A stretch of DNA of 64,000 bases from Agarophyton chilense (GCA_030374765.1 JARGXX010000092.1:1798001-1862000), one strand, 5' to 3'; positions 1 to 11,601 are shown, counted from the first letter of the stretch. Notes: generated by a model from the sequence alone, not told the origin. Translations and numbers: made by a program.

Positions 1-1264
1 TTCGGTCTACACATTCCCATGTGCCACGATCGATCAAAGCGTCAAATTCTCGATCGATGGCTTCTGCCCATTCCTTGACCTTCCAGGCTTCCTCGAACGA
101 TTTCGGGATGACCGTTCCGGTAGTAGACCTTGCCTTTGCGGCCATACAATGTATGAGAGAAGTTTCCATGTGATATTCAGCCTCATCGTCCCCTTCGAGT
201 TCAGCTTCTTGGCGGTTGCGAGAAGTGAAATCGATTAAGTCAGGTAGGGAAGGTAATCGATCCGATGTGGATGTCCGAAAATCTGCCAGGCGGGTGTTGG
301 TGATTTTATCCCACTGTGGCACATAAATGCGCAATAGGGTTCTCGGACTCTCCATTCACACGAAGTGTCCAAGCACAGCGCGTGGTAGAAACTTCTTGTG
401 CGGAGCAGTGTCGGACCGATATATGTAGGCGTGACCTTGCCGTCCAAAGGGTAGGAGATGCTCCAAGGTCGGTTGTTTACCAAACCAAAGCGAGTGTGGA
501 GTGTATATGTTAACTCTTGCACAGGGGAGACGGTTCCGTCTCCAGTTTGCGTGGTTAATTGCTTCCTCCCAAAGGAGTTTAGGGAGTTCCGAAGCGAATA
601 GGAAGGTTCTGGCTGTTGTCCAGAGATCCTGGATGAGTTTCTCAGCTGCGCCATTCGATTGATGTGCGTAAGGCAGTGAGTACTCCAGGAGTATACTGTT
701 GTCCTCACAAAACGTGATAAGTTCGTTAGAGCGGTTTTCACCCGCTCGATCCAATCGAATACGATACATGCGACAGTTGATCAGCTCGTTCTCGGCAAGT
801 GCTCTGTAGCGCTTGATGCACGAGAAGTTCTTTGACTTGTTGGAGAAGAAGTACACAGTTGACTGCTTCGTTTTGTCGTCAAGAATGGCCAGTAAGTACG
901 ATGATCCATTAGATGACATGGTACTGATCGGACCAGAGATGTCAATGTGAGTCAATTCGAGAGGTTTCTGGGTAACAGACTGCTTCTCGTACACTTGAGC
1001 CCGACGTGTTGCGGCTTCCTTGCAAGAAGTACAGTCTATCGTCTCAATGTCCTCCTTGGTGAAGTGGGGAATGCCATAGGTTGAGTGGGATGCCGCAATC
1101 ATTCGGTTTTGTCCAGGATGTCCAAGCTTTTCATGCCAAATCTTGGCGTCGTCCTTGAAAGAAGCCCGAGCGGCTGTAAGATTGCTCCTTCTTACCGGAT
1201 TGGGTATGGGATATAAACCGTCGTTGGATCGAGACTCGTAGAGACAAGTCTTATGATTCTTGTT
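1..1264 (-). pseudogene. copia integrase and start of reverse transcriptase
   Basis: Directly downstream of the TGA at 1265 the frame reads an HEKLGHPG block (GAG-pre-integrase, around 1125) and a CxxC pair. The rve core follows: DISGP for the first Asp, DRAGE for the second, and NGAAEKL for the catalytic Glu. A second TGA (356-358) lies just after an AVLGHF block, where related elements continue. The same frame then runs to the left edge and ends in the start of the RT domain (EFDALIDRGTWE). The element therefore continues beyond position 1. Known: integrase inserts the cDNA and RT copies the RNA. This copy has two in-frame stops and is presumably inactive. Confidence 0.85.
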
Positions 1265-2500
1265 TCAGATCTTCACACCATCAAAGGAGTCCGTGTGTTC
1301 GAAGTCGATCTTCACCAACTTTGTAAGTTCATGGAGTGAAACGAGGTTGTCGGTGAAATTTGGTGTGTGCTTTGCATGAAGCAACAAACCGTCACCAATG
1401 AGGAGTTTGATAGTCCCGGGTCTGACGATAGGAGATAGGCCGTCAGATGTCTCGACCAATCCAGTCCTCTTCCCCTGGTAGTCCCAGAAGAAATTTTTGT
1501 CGAAGACAAAGACCGAGTTTGCACCTGAGTTTAGCCAAGTATGCATCTCCCTGTCGTAGTCGGAAGCACTGAAACGGGATTTGGTGCGAACAAAGAATCC
1601 CACACGTCTGTTAGGGGTGTTGTTGTTATGATAGTTGTTCCTACCAGGGCTTCGATTGTTCCAGTTGTTCCTCGAGTTCCTAATGTTATTATCGTTTCGT
1701 ATGAACGAGGGACCGCGGTGTGTGTTATTTGAGTTGCTCTTCGAAGGACGCGATCGGTGATCTCTACAGATGTAGCCAATCTTGTCGCAAGACCAACATT
1801 TGACTCCTAACTTCTTTCTGAAGTTCCTCTGTTGACGAGCCTTTCGTGCCCCAAGCCGGGGCTTAGACTCTTCAGTGTTGTTTTGAAAGGTTACAGGGGT
1901 TTGAATTTGATCTTTTGTTCGCCTGCGATCTATCTCCGACTTTACGAGCGCCACGACTTGATCATACGTCATGCTATTCGCATGTGCCAAGAAAGTGATG
2001 GCCATGAGTGAGGCGGGCAGAGATCGTAGAAGCACAGCAGTCTTTTCCGTGTCGAGGATAGGATCGTTCAGTCGTGCCAGCTCGAGGAATGTCTTTTCCA
2101 TTTTCGTGATATGTTTGGTGAAGTCATCCTTGTCATTGAATACGATGGTTGATAATCGTTGACGAAGGTTCATCTTGGACTGAAGATTTTCCTTCTGGTA
2201 CGTGCTCTCCAACTTCTGCCATACCTCTCTTGTGATAGACGAAGCCTGTTCAAGAATGGAGCTTACTGTTACGGTTGGTTCCAGTCCGAGATTTTGTTCG
2301 ATTGTGGACCGAGCTTTGCGATCGTGCTCATCCCACCTTCGTCGTGCTTCTTGACTTGCACTTTCGGCAAGGCGATCTTCATACGATACATTCGAAGTTG
2401 TGTCAGCATGCATAAGATCGTGGACGTAGATACGCGATGTGTAATTGTCGTGAGGTCCCGTAAGTCTTTGGAACCTCCGACGTTCTTCGTTCTTCGTAGG
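1265..2500 (-). pseudogene. copia gag and protease region
   Basis: The frame opens just after an ATG (2504-2506) that is immediately followed by a TAA, so the natural start seems to be destroyed. The first internal ATG is at 2413. An LTGPxxNYTS stretch near 2460 resembles the usual N-terminal copia gag motif, followed by a UBN2 domain (WQKLESTY, LLRSLPAS). A basic Asn/Arg-rich tail follows. The zinc knuckle reads CX2CX4YX4H, so two of the four CCHC ligands are replaced. The protease motif reads WLNSGAN instead of the usual D-S-G-A, so the catalytic Asp is missing. The frame ends at a TGA (1265-1267) and continues directly into the integrase. Copia assignment is secure; function is unlikely. 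Confidence 0.85.
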
Positions 2501-2506
2501 TTACAT

Positions 2507-3866
2507 ACTTCTTAGCTTCTCTCTTTTTTCTTCTTCTACTTTTTAATCTTCTTCTTCACATGTCCACTACAGGGGGAGCAGTGTTCTAACGTGGGCGCCT
2601 TAACCAACACTAGGTAGTTAAGCTCAATACCGTAGCCAGAGGTCCCCGGTTTTTGGCAGCTAACCCCTTGAGTAGGCAAAGACCTGCACGGGACTTCAAC
2701 TTCAAAGATACAGGAAGTCCACCGTGGTTAAAAACTGTGATGAAGATATATTGCGTAATTGCACCAACTCTTCAAATTGAAAGCGAATTATTTTCGGTCG
2801 ACGGCCTCAGGGTTGAAGTTCGTCGTAGGCAGTAGTTTGTTTCGGCCCGTTGATTATGAGCAAGTAACGAAGCATTACAGCCTTGAGCCGAAGTGATGTA
2901 CGTTGTCAATGATGAGAAAGAAAGGTACCAAGTTCAGTTCCGAATCGAAGGGCAAACTTCTGCAGCGGTTGAATGCAAACGGGAACGCGTTCGCGCGTTG
3001 CAGCCCCAGGAAGCGCTGAAGGGTCGAATTTGTGCAAGGCTGCGGTTGGGATAAGGCGCAAAAGGAAGAATTCGAGGGAATATGTGCGGGAGAGAGAGCT
3101 GGGGATGCGCGCGCCCTGGGAGAAGCGTTTTCCCCAGGGCGATGCTACCATGTAGCGTGAAGATCGGTCCTCTGTTGCCCTGCCCCCGTTCCCGGCGAGG
3201 CACCGCCGCCGTCGCTCATTTATTTGTACACCCAAACGGGTGCTTGTGTCGGCCTGCCACTGTGAAGTGGCCCGGTGATTGGCACTGATATTTGCACCCA
3301 GTGTGCGCGTGTCACATTGCGTCACAGTGGGCAGTTCGAACTCGATTTTCAACTTATCTCTTACAAGTATAGACCGGCCCTTTCGGCCTCTGGATGTTTT
3401 GTTTTTTTCTCTCTACTGAATGTCCCTCGGAAAATTCCCAATCAGGTTTTTGACAAGACGAAGTGTACAACAATTCCAAACGTGTGGGTAATGATTATAC
3501 ATATTGTACAAGAGAAAGCGGCCTTCGGCCGCAGGCGGCGCTGCGCGCCGCGGTCGTTCTGCTCGACTATTTCGTTTCTATGAAGCTTATTATACTATGC
3601 TTGAGCTTTTAGTAGCGTTTGTAGCTCTAAGCGTAGCCTTTTGCAGAGATATAAGGCCAAACTTGCTGAAGATTCTATTATTGACAGTGTCGACATACAG
3701 TGATGGATCATAGCAGGTTATCGGCTACAAGGAGCGCTGTGCCGTTTAGCATTAGCTGGTGCACGATATATTAAAGATATATAGTGAAACGAGCTCTGAA
3801 ATGTATGGTGAGCTTGGTTAAGGACATTTTATTTTAAAAGCAATGGGGCAGTTGTAGCATATTATG
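2507..3866. other. no recognisable gene
   Basis: Probably contains the unresolved copia 5' LTR near its left end (a purine-rich GGGGGAGCAG tract at about 2574) and otherwise unassigned sequence. A 15-nt perfect hairpin (GCGGCC-TTC-GGCCGC) sits at about 3518-3532, followed by GC-rich palindromic DNA. Open frames here (for example 2906-3352) have no recognisable domains and overlap one another on both strands. Confidence 0.5.
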
Positions 3867-4106
3867 CCGTTCAAACTGCCTCCGAAACTGTAACTTGCAG
3901 TGTCGACGTACAGGCACGGACTTAGCAACTTGACTGCCGCTAGCGGCGCGGCGCACCTTAGCAGCGGCCGCGGCACGCACATATATCCGTTTGAACTGCC
4001 GCCAATACTATAACTTGCAGTGTAGATTTCAAGTGACGGACTTTGCAACTTGACGGCCGCTAGCGGCGCTGCGCGCCTTAGCAGCGGCTGCGGCACGCAC
4101 AGTGGC
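3867..4106 (+). repeat. 120-bp tandem repeat, two copies
   Basis: Two head-to-tail copies (3867-3986 and 3987-4106) begin CCGTTYRAACTGCC and share an inner GCCGCTAGCGGCG palindrome and the string GCACGCACA at similar offsets. By eye they are roughly 80% identical. A shorter related fragment (CAGTGTCGACATACAG) lies near 3687. The repeat sits about 210 bp beyond the 3' end of the Helitron helicase, so it may belong to the Helitron 3' region. I did not find a convincing CTRR end. Confidence 0.7.
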
Positions 4107-4314
4107 GCCGGATATCTCTTTATAGCACGAGAATGCATTGGCTTCAAACTATCTTGGTGATTTGGCTTTTTATGGCTCCGTGCGTCTCTAATCCGGAATG
4201 GGAAAAAGTTTTAAGATCAAAACAAGTTTACACGCAAACAAAAAGAAAAGCATAACATTTTTTTTGGCTGAGTGTTTGAGCACTGATGCATATCTACGTA
4301 GTGGGATGAGGATT

Positions 4315-6654
4315 TCAAAACTCTATAGCCTCAGGAAGCACTGGATTGATTAGTGGAACTGGCATCGGATGTATCGTCTGTGGATTGTCAGGCGTAAGGC
4401 TAGAGTCGTGCAGTAACAACACATGCTCGTTCCTTCGCACTCGTGACAGCGCCACATACAGCTGACCTGCACAGAAGAAATTTGATCGCACATCAACAAC
4501 TAAACCGTTCAGAGTTTTGCCCTGTCCTTTGTGAACTGTTGCTGCAAATGCAAGTCGAATGGGGAACTGTCTTCGAATCATAAGAATGTCTGCAAAGGAA
4601 AACTCAAAATCCATGCGATGCAGCACTTGTGACTCGATTACTTGACCGTTTTCGTTGAACCTTGCCACATGCATCGTAAACTGATCCACACGAACTACGA
4701 CAAACATTTTTCCATTTACCAACACTGGATGCAGAACGTTTCGAATAACCATCACAGGAACACCAATTTTGAGGCACAGGTTGTGTGGAGGGATACCAGT
4801 AGGAGCATATTCATAGGCAAACTCAGGCACAATAGTGTCCGAAATATCCGACTCGGCAGTCTGCGCTCGAAGTGGCTGTACTGTAGTTGCGGAGTGCAAA
4901 GTGATTTGCTCACCCGGAAAAAGATTCAGGTCAGCAGTATTGTGTTCATCCACCAAATGATTTGTGGACGCAATTATCATTTTGCTGAGATCTACATCTT
5001 CTTTGCGCCGCGTCGTGACCCACTTCCACACAAACTTATATGCGGTTTTCATCACTCCAGTAGACTGCAGTGGAGGTGGTATAGTACTCGAGATGGTGTT
5101 GCGCGCAACGGCACGCAAAAAAGCCGCAAACCCCGGATCATCTTCTTGGCGAACTTGTTCTGTGAGATAAAGAACTTGCACAGAGGAATCTGTCCAGAGA
5201 TTGCTTTTCCATGGCAGCTGATTCAAAATGTTTGTATACACTCTTCCAACGTTCCCACCCGCCTCAGGCTCCATGTACGACTGAGGCACAACAGGAAGCA
5301 ACTGTGAGTAGTCGCCGGCGAACACTATAGACAGTCCACCGAAACATGGCGGTTGCGTTTGTGGTTGAGAACTTCGCAAGTCTTTGAGTAGCACGTCCAT
5401 GAGCTCTAACAACCTTCTGGAGAGCATCGAAACCTCGTCAAGTACGAGTAGCTGTAGATTGCGCCAAAGTTCCGCTCGTTGAAACCGGGGACCGTACTTG
5501 GACAACAATGAAAGTTGTGTAGTAGTACTGTCTTTATCTCCCACCCCCAAACCAAGCAGACTGTGCAATGTGCGACCTCCCTCGTAAAGGGATGCAGCGA
5601 TTCCCGTTGTAGCTGTCAATTCAACTAGCATTCCTTTTAATTCACATATGTCCCGCAACAAATTCAACATATACGTCTTTCCAGTGCCTGCAGATCCTTG
5701 TATAAAGAAAACGTTTCCAGGAGTCGTCAGACGATCTTGATCGGATTGCTGTCGGAGTTCTAAAGCATTCACAATCGTATCCAGGACGTGTTTTTGTGTT
5801 GGTTTCAATGTATTATACCTGGATTGCAGTGTGCTTGCATTTCGCACCACTCTTAATTGGCGAGTGACTACTGCACGATCAGTCTCAGTTTGTTCCTCAT
5901 TTTGCTGGATATATTGAACAAAGAAGCTATGCTCACGGAGCAAACGACCTCCATGGTGGTCAGATATGCTAATAATTCGTCGATACAATTCCAGCTTTCG
6001 CTGTTGTTCATCCCCGGCGTGAATATCGCTGCACAGCGCATCCCAGTGATCAACAACCATTTTCTCTGCATCTGCGCCTTGCTGATACAGCGTAACTACC
6101 AACCGCCGCAGTTCAGATGAAGTGCTGTATATTTGAACTGCCTCTTCAAACGCAATGGCAAACTCGGTACCGTCACTGAGCAGCCCGCTTGCGATCGCTG
6201 CTTCCCGAAATGTGGAAAGCTGCTGTCCGTCAATGGTCCTCGCATCTTCGTAAGAACTTGAGGCGCAATTCATAAGTAATAAACGCAGTGAAAAAAGCTC
6301 TATTTCGGCAGGAACGACGGCTCGAATTCTGGCGACGCACTGATTCTCTTCTGACCTCTCCACGACATACATCGACGGATCACAATCGTCTCTCGGCACT
6401 TGAGTACTGTCTCCATCAAACTGATTGTGTACACTAGTTGGGAGGGTTCGATACAGGCGCACCTTGTCATAGTAGGAGAGGTAATCAAGACTGGCATATG
6501 TCTCGGGTCTCTGAAAGTACCGTTCCAGTGTTGATGGCTGTGAAGCCGTGTGAATGTCATTAGGGCTGCGAAGAACAAAAGTTCTCTCTCCCTCCAAATG
6601 TATTGCAAGTCGCTCCACAGTGAGCAGAATGAAGACGTGACAAAACTCAAAGAT
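4315..6654 (-). pseudogene. Helitron PIF1-type helicase part of RepHel
   Basis: Superfamily 1 DNA helicase: Walker A GSAGTGKT, Walker B LLVLDEVSML, a FAGDYSQLLPV block, an LTEQVRQ motif, and the C-terminal FAATVHKGQGKT and YVALSRVR motifs of the PIF1/RecD family. The region starts directly after the TGA at 6655 with an IFEF...VERLAIHL block that Helitrons place between Rep and helicase, which shows the two halves were one protein. There is no separate ATG start; a GTG is the only initiator-like codon near 6618. Apart from that stop, all helicase motifs look intact. Known role: unwinding during rolling-circle replication of the transposon. Confidence 0.85.
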
Positions 6655-9294
6655 TCACCAAGCAGCATTCACGGCACCCACCACACGTGCCCGCATGTAG
6701 GCACGGATTTCATTCTGCACCACAGCTGGTTGTTGGGTATCTGTACCCGATTCATTCTGGTTGCTAACATTCAGAGCAACTTCTTGTGCTTTGGGCTGCT
6801 TAAAAGCATACTTCATGAGGTACGCTACCGCTCCTCCACCCTGCGTGCGCTCTACATTGATGTGTGAGCGGTACTTCTTAGTGAGTGTAGGATTGTATGG
6901 CACGATTTTGAGATCTTCTTCATTTCTTCTTCGGTAAACAACACGGTTTGTTCCTTCTTCGATGTATGTTTCTTGGACAATCATTGTGCTATCGTACCCA
7001 AATCGGCAACGACCTGCACGATTACGACAATATGAAGAGTGGCGGTGGCGGTGCATTGATAAAACGAGGGCGCGCAGTTCGTCATCTTCCCCTGGACTTG
7101 GTACTTCGGCTCGAATCAGACTGTCAATGGCATCTACGTCTTCTATTACACCTCCTTCTAACCATAGCAGGATGTGATGGTGCGGTACGTTTCGTTCTTG
7201 AAACTCCAGCTTTGCTGCAAGTCCCAAGCACTTGGACCCAAATAACTGTTCTGAATTCTTTTCGAGGTCTTGCACAATATCGTTGATGTACTGGTTGTAA
7301 ACTCGGGCAATCAAATCTGGGCGGTCAAACGGGCGTGGACGATTAGCTGGTGCTGTGAAAGCACTCCGATGAGTCGTATCCATGCCTAAACGCTTCACAT
7401 CCGCTCGCCATACGTTCATTGTGACAGTGATGAATAGCGAAGGGGGTCCTTTTCTTGCCACAATCGCTTGCACATCCTGTCGTTTACTTTTCCAGTACTT
7501 AGAAGAGTTCACTAAGTCAACAGGAAGCAAAATGCGTCCCATAAGCCTGAATTGCGCGTCAGTCATTCCGCCAGTCGATTGATTTTTCGCTTGAACGATT
7601 TCCGTCTCTTGAACTATGCGTGCTTGCTGCTGCCGTTCTAGGTATTGAAGTCGCATGTCTTCAATGTTCGTTTGTGCGCGAAGCAACCACATTTGCATTA
7701 ATGGACCACTATTAAGCAAAAAGTTATCTGAATACAGTCGACGCTTTGCATTTTGTGCCCAAGTAAGCTTCTGAAGATTCCACTGATCGAAACCGAGCCC
7801 TAAGCTTTCTTGCGTACCATTTCGTGCTTGCAGATACAAACGCAGGTCAAACGGTTTATGCTCGTCGCCATACGGGTACAGAAGGGGAAATGTACCTCTC
7901 TCTGCTAGCATAGAAGACGGTTTCAGCAATTTATACCGCACTCGGGGGTTGCTGTTTGAGTTTACTGCAGCCCCTGCTTGCTCCGTGTCGCCTGTGATAG
8001 CTGCGTGTTCTTCCGTAACTGTGCCCTCAGTCAACTGAGGCACCTGGGCCTCGACATGGTACAGACTGCCTGGATCGACTACGAAGGTTCTCATCATGGA
8101 TGGTCTAGCTCCAAAAGCATCTTCGGACATCGGACCTGCACCTACATTGTCACCAGACACTGTTGCAGTTCTGGTGCCCTCATATCCGCGCACTATCACT
8201 CCCTCGTTCGCAGCTTGCGAGCTTACGTCAACCGTATTTTCTTCTTGTGCCTGCATTTGCTCCGTTGTCAGCATCGCTCGATGCCGCTCTCGCACCACAT
8301 CAGGTTTGGGCTGAATCACCTCGTAAAGTCTCGGAACCATGTGTTTCACGTTGATGTCTTGGATAAACGCTCGCAGGTTTGCTCGTGTATAGTGAGCAGG
8401 ATCGAGAGAAGGAGGCCCTGCGCCCCAAAGAAAACTATACCACGTGCTGCTCTGTCTGTGTGCCGGGAGAGCGAGTGCTGCAGTTCCTTCTAGTCTGAGA
8501 AACGAAGGGCCACATCCTGTGACATAGGACATGTCCATAAACGCTTGAGTGGTGGCAAAAAGCGTATTCAAGTTTAAGGAGTTCGAGTGGAATGCTCTTC
8601 AACGGTATATGCTTCGTATTTCTTCATTAGTATGGCGTCTACGAAATGTGACCCCCCATCTTGAATTTCGTTTCATGCCACAACAGACTCCATGTACCTC
8701 TTTTCCTAAAAGCACACACCCACACCACTTGCAACTATGAATTCGTAACGTCGAGTCTTCGTATGGTCACGAACCATAGGTGTGTGAAAACGCACCGCAT
8801 CTTCTGCATCTGCGGGTTCCTACGGTGGACAACGTCTCAAACTCAGGAATGTTTGCACGAGTGGCTGGATCAATCCATGCTTGAGCAGCATCGGAATCCC
8901 ATGCGTAGTAAACGCGATAAAATCCACGATCTGGACGTCCGGCAAACAGCATGACGGTCGAATCAAGCTCTTGGAGCGATTTTTGTTCTTCTGAATGAAT
9001 AGCAAAAGTAGGAACCTGCTGAAGCTCTGACTCAGTGGATGGTGCGGGAGCTGGAGTGATTTCATCTTCTTCAACTTCCATCGGAGCAGGCATCTCTTCT
9101 TCGAAATTAGCCCGAGGATGGTTTTCAGTGGTTTTCGTGGTACTTGGAAGTGATCCACCGATGATTGGAGCTGTAATTATTTCATCTTCGTTCAAATCTG
9201 CGACGACTACTGGATCTTGCACATGCTGACCGGTTTCGTTTACTTGTACTTCATCATCTTCGACAGTAACCGTTACTCTTTCGGGTCCTTCCAC
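6655..9294 (-). pseudogene. Helitron Rep (HUH nuclease) part of RepHel
   Basis: The upstream end is acidic and low-complexity (about 8900-9290), followed by a Cys-rich stretch (RRCRRCGAF, then KWCGC and VCCGM) across two TGA codons at 8767 and 8599. The Rep core follows from about 8570: a GTFPLLYPYG block, an FITVTMN block, and an HHHILLW block containing the HUH histidines. A Cys/His region (SSYCRNRAGRCRFGY) and a final VAYLMKYAFK block complete it. Known: this nuclease nicks and joins DNA strands during rolling-circle transposition. The frame stops at TGA 6655-6657 in the middle of an AAW-x-IFEF motif, where Helitron proteins normally have Arg, and the helicase continues in the same frame. 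No ATG start is obvious at the 5' end. Confidence 0.85.
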
Positions 9295-10503
9295 TCCTGC
9301 GATTTTCGCGCCTCTGTTTTCTCCAGAACTTCTTCTTCTTCGTCTCTATCTCACGCCTCCATAGTTTTGTCTCTCTTTTTCTTCTTTATTCATTTTATTT
9401 TGAGCTTGTGCTAGCTCTTCGAATCTACGAAAAAGATTATGTAATATAAAAAACAAACACAACGAAACCGTGTGAAGAAAAATGTTTGATCTTTGGTTGC
9501 AGTTTGTTGCTTTGCACCCACCGGGGCTGGTTGCATGCATCTGTCTTAATTAAAGAAAAAGCTGCAAGACTTCTAGATTACCCAATGCAACTCATGCGCA
9601 GCACAGGGACTCTCGACAAACTTCTGTTGAAAAGTGACGGACGAAGTGTGCCAAGCCGGTTTTCAAGCCGTATGCTGTTTAAACCGCGTCCGGTTGTTGG
9701 GATGGGTTTGATATTACTCACGGCAATACTCCTTGACACGCAGTGGAGCAAGCGCTTTCCAGATCCCCAGAAGTACGACACGGCGGCCGCCCCAGACCAT
9801 GCATAGAAAGGTCTGCTGGTATAAGGTCTGGGAAACTCTCAATACTTTCTGAATGAATCGTTGTCAAACGATCAGTGTACCACGCAGCACCTGACTTTTC
9901 CCAGATCCGTGGTACTCAGTGGGTTACTACGATGGCGGCCTGCACACGAGCTCGGCCTTGCCTAGGTCCCAGGGCAGTCACAGCACTCAGTCTCTTGTCA
10001 TATCATAGAGTGCTGTGGCCCATGCCTGAAATTTGGAGGTTTTTTTTGTGGTTAGGGTCAAGAGCCGAGTTGTCTGACCCGGTTCATCATCAGTGTACCA
10101 TATATCTGTTTTGGAGCCTGAGGGTCGGATGTGTAACGTAATACGACCAATGATTGGTCGGCACTTGGGCGGCGCACGGCACTGTAGCAAAGTGCACTCG
10201 ATAATTATTGGGTGGGAGTGGGTTTGCGTGCCACGGGTCAGACGTGTAGGAAGACTTGGCGCGAAGGGGCCCCCCCTCATACTGATGACAATCATTATAA
10301 GGGAGAGATACGAGACCGATGGGTGAGAGCGAAAGTTCGACCAAGCCGTGGGTTTGCGGTCGCAACCAAGCCAATCCATGTCGTTCTCAAAGGCTGATTG
10401 CAACTCGCAAAAGAGAATGCTTTTGCGGCAGACGGAGTGCTTCCTCGTCAACGGAAGTATTTCTTCGTTACAGCGAACGAGAAATAGAGGAGGAAAGCGC
10501 GAT
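9295..10503. other. no gene recognised; Helitron 5' flank and promoter region
   Basis: The left part is a Helitron leader or flank with purine-rich DNA. The right part precedes the Cys-rich membrane protein and may hold its promoter. Short open frames (for example 9486-9806, 9987-10451) overlap on opposite strands and show no domain. Confidence 0.4.
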
Positions 10504-10545
10504 ATGGAGCGATATTTGTTGGGAGATTCATTGCTTCACAGGAAA

Positions 10546-11601
10546 ATGGGTCATCGCAGACGACGCACAGTATCGCATCTACTGCTTATAGCTTTAATGG
10601 CTTCGGTGTGGTTCAGATGTGCCAAAAGTTCCGAAGTCTCCCCTTATTCTGATGTGAGTTGCTGCGAACTGCAAAAGGAAGAGCTTGAGGAACTTAATGG
10701 TGCTAGCAACGACTGCACGTCGCAATTCCCTTCTATTGACATCTTGGCTGCAAAATGTCAAAAGTGTGCACCAGGGAAATGTCGAGTGGAAATGGCCTGC
10801 ATCTGCCCCTCCCAGTTCCTCAGCTTTTCACATCACCAAGCTGGTTGTAAGGACTCTTTCGATTATTCATGGCCAGATTCCATTGGTAAGGAAGATTTTA
10901 TGTGGAAAAGTTGTCGTTCCGATTTCACTGCGCCGAAGGCGTCGGCTCGGAGCTGCTGTTCTTTGAATGAAGAACAATTGCTGGAAATGCGGGGAAAAAG
11001 CAATTTTTCCCCGGGATCTTCAGTGGAGATTGTTTCTACTGAAAATTGCGAACGCTGTTCAGCGGGGCGATGCCGGATCGGCTTTCAATGCGTGTCCCCG
11101 AGTACTTTTATGCAAAATTCGATGCAACATGCAAATTGCCAAGATCATTTTGGGGCTGTGTGGCCCGATTCAGTTGGAAAAGCCGATAGTGCTTTGAGCG
11201 GATGTTCAAAAGAAGAAGAAATTGGGGGCAGCTCGACAGGCACAGGCAGTAGCTTTAGTGACAACGACAACCAGATTGATGAGGCGTCGTCGACAGCAAC
11301 ACCGTCTATTACGGCATCGCTTGGTGAGATGCCGCCCACTGCGATGTCGAATGCGACATCAAACAGTGACTTGAATACAACAAATGCAACAGAGTCTGGT
11401 GGGTCGGAATCAAAAGATGAAGGAAAAGACCAATCAGGCGGCCTGAGTGGTTTGGAGATCAGCGGAATCGTTGCTGGTCTAGTGGGGACGCTGGTTGCAA
11501 TTATTGGCCTGGGGCTGGAAGTTAAAAAAAGGCGTGTAAAGGCCCCAAATGTAAAGGCTATTGCAGAGTTGGATTTCGGTGAGCACGGAGAGAAGTTGTG
11601 A
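10546..11601 (+). CDS. Cys-rich type I membrane protein with duplicated WPDS-GK domain
   Basis: 351 residues if started at the ATG at 10546, which places a basic n-region (HRRRR) and a hydrophobic core directly at the N-terminus as a signal peptide. An in-frame ATG at 10504 would add 14 residues. Two related extracellular modules follow (about residues 38-123 and 136-220). Each has a CC pair, about 30 residues, then C-x2-C-x4-C-x5-C-x15-C, the motif WPDS[IV]GK and a final Cys, with identical spacing in both. A Ser/Thr/Asn-rich stalk with NxS/T sites leads to one transmembrane helix (about 305-325) and a short basic tail (KKRR). I do not recognise the family. Topology suggests a secreted or plasma-membrane protein with a small cytosolic tail; ligand unknown. 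Confidence 0.75.
   Translation: MGHRRRRTVSHLLLIALMASVWFRCAKSSEVSPYSDVSCCELQKEELEELNGASNDCTSQFPSIDILAAKCQKCAPGKCRVEMACICPSQFLSFSHHQAGCKDSFDYSWPDSIGKEDFMWKSCRSDFTAPKASARSCCSLNEEQLLEMRGKSNFSPGSSVEIVSTENCERCSAGRCRIGFQCVSPSTFMQNSMQHANCQDHFGAVWPDSVGKADSALSGCSKEEEIGGSSTGTGSSFSDNDNQIDEASSTATPSITASLGEMPPTAMSNATSNSDLNTTNATESGGSESKDEGKDQSGGLSGLEISGIVAGLVGTLVAIIGLGLEVKKRRVKAPNVKAIAELDFGEHGEKL

Larger units (their letters stand above)
1..2506 (-). mobile_element. Ty1/copia retrotransposon, partial and degenerate
   Basis: Seen: a single reading frame on the minus strand carries, in order, a UBN2-type gag, a degenerate zinc knuckle, a protease-like DSG variant, a GAG-pre-integrase HxxxxH region, a copia integrase and the start of the reverse transcriptase (a GTWE motif at the window's left edge). 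The order PR-INT-RT identifies Ty1/copia rather than Ty3. The frame is interrupted by TAA at 2501-2503, TGA at 1265-1267 and TGA at 356-358, with no frameshift. The RT/RNase H half and the 3' LTR lie outside the window. I could not delimit the 5' LTR or a primer-binding site upstream of 2506. Inference: a dead copy. Confidence 0.9.
4315..9294 (-). mobile_element. autonomous Helitron (coding part)
   Basis: One minus-strand frame carries a Zn-binding N-terminus, a Helitron-like Rep nuclease and a PIF1-family helicase, the standard RepHel arrangement of rolling-circle eukaryotic transposons. It is interrupted only by three TGA codons (8767-8769, 8599-8601, 6655-6657); no frameshift was seen in about 5 kb. 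Termini (5' TC, 3' hairpin plus CTRR) could not be placed, so the listed bounds are those of the coding frame. Being almost intact, it may be a young copy or one inactivated by point mutation. Confidence 0.85.

Noticed and set aside
2574-2650. Polypurine tract GGGGGAGCAG followed by TGTT as a plus-strand LTR start
   Set aside because: A similar GGGGAGCAG occurs in the 888-bp insertion, but neither could be tied to a matching LTR partner.
3518-3532. Hairpin as the Helitron 3' terminus
   Set aside because: No CTRR sequence follows at the expected spacing on the minus strand.
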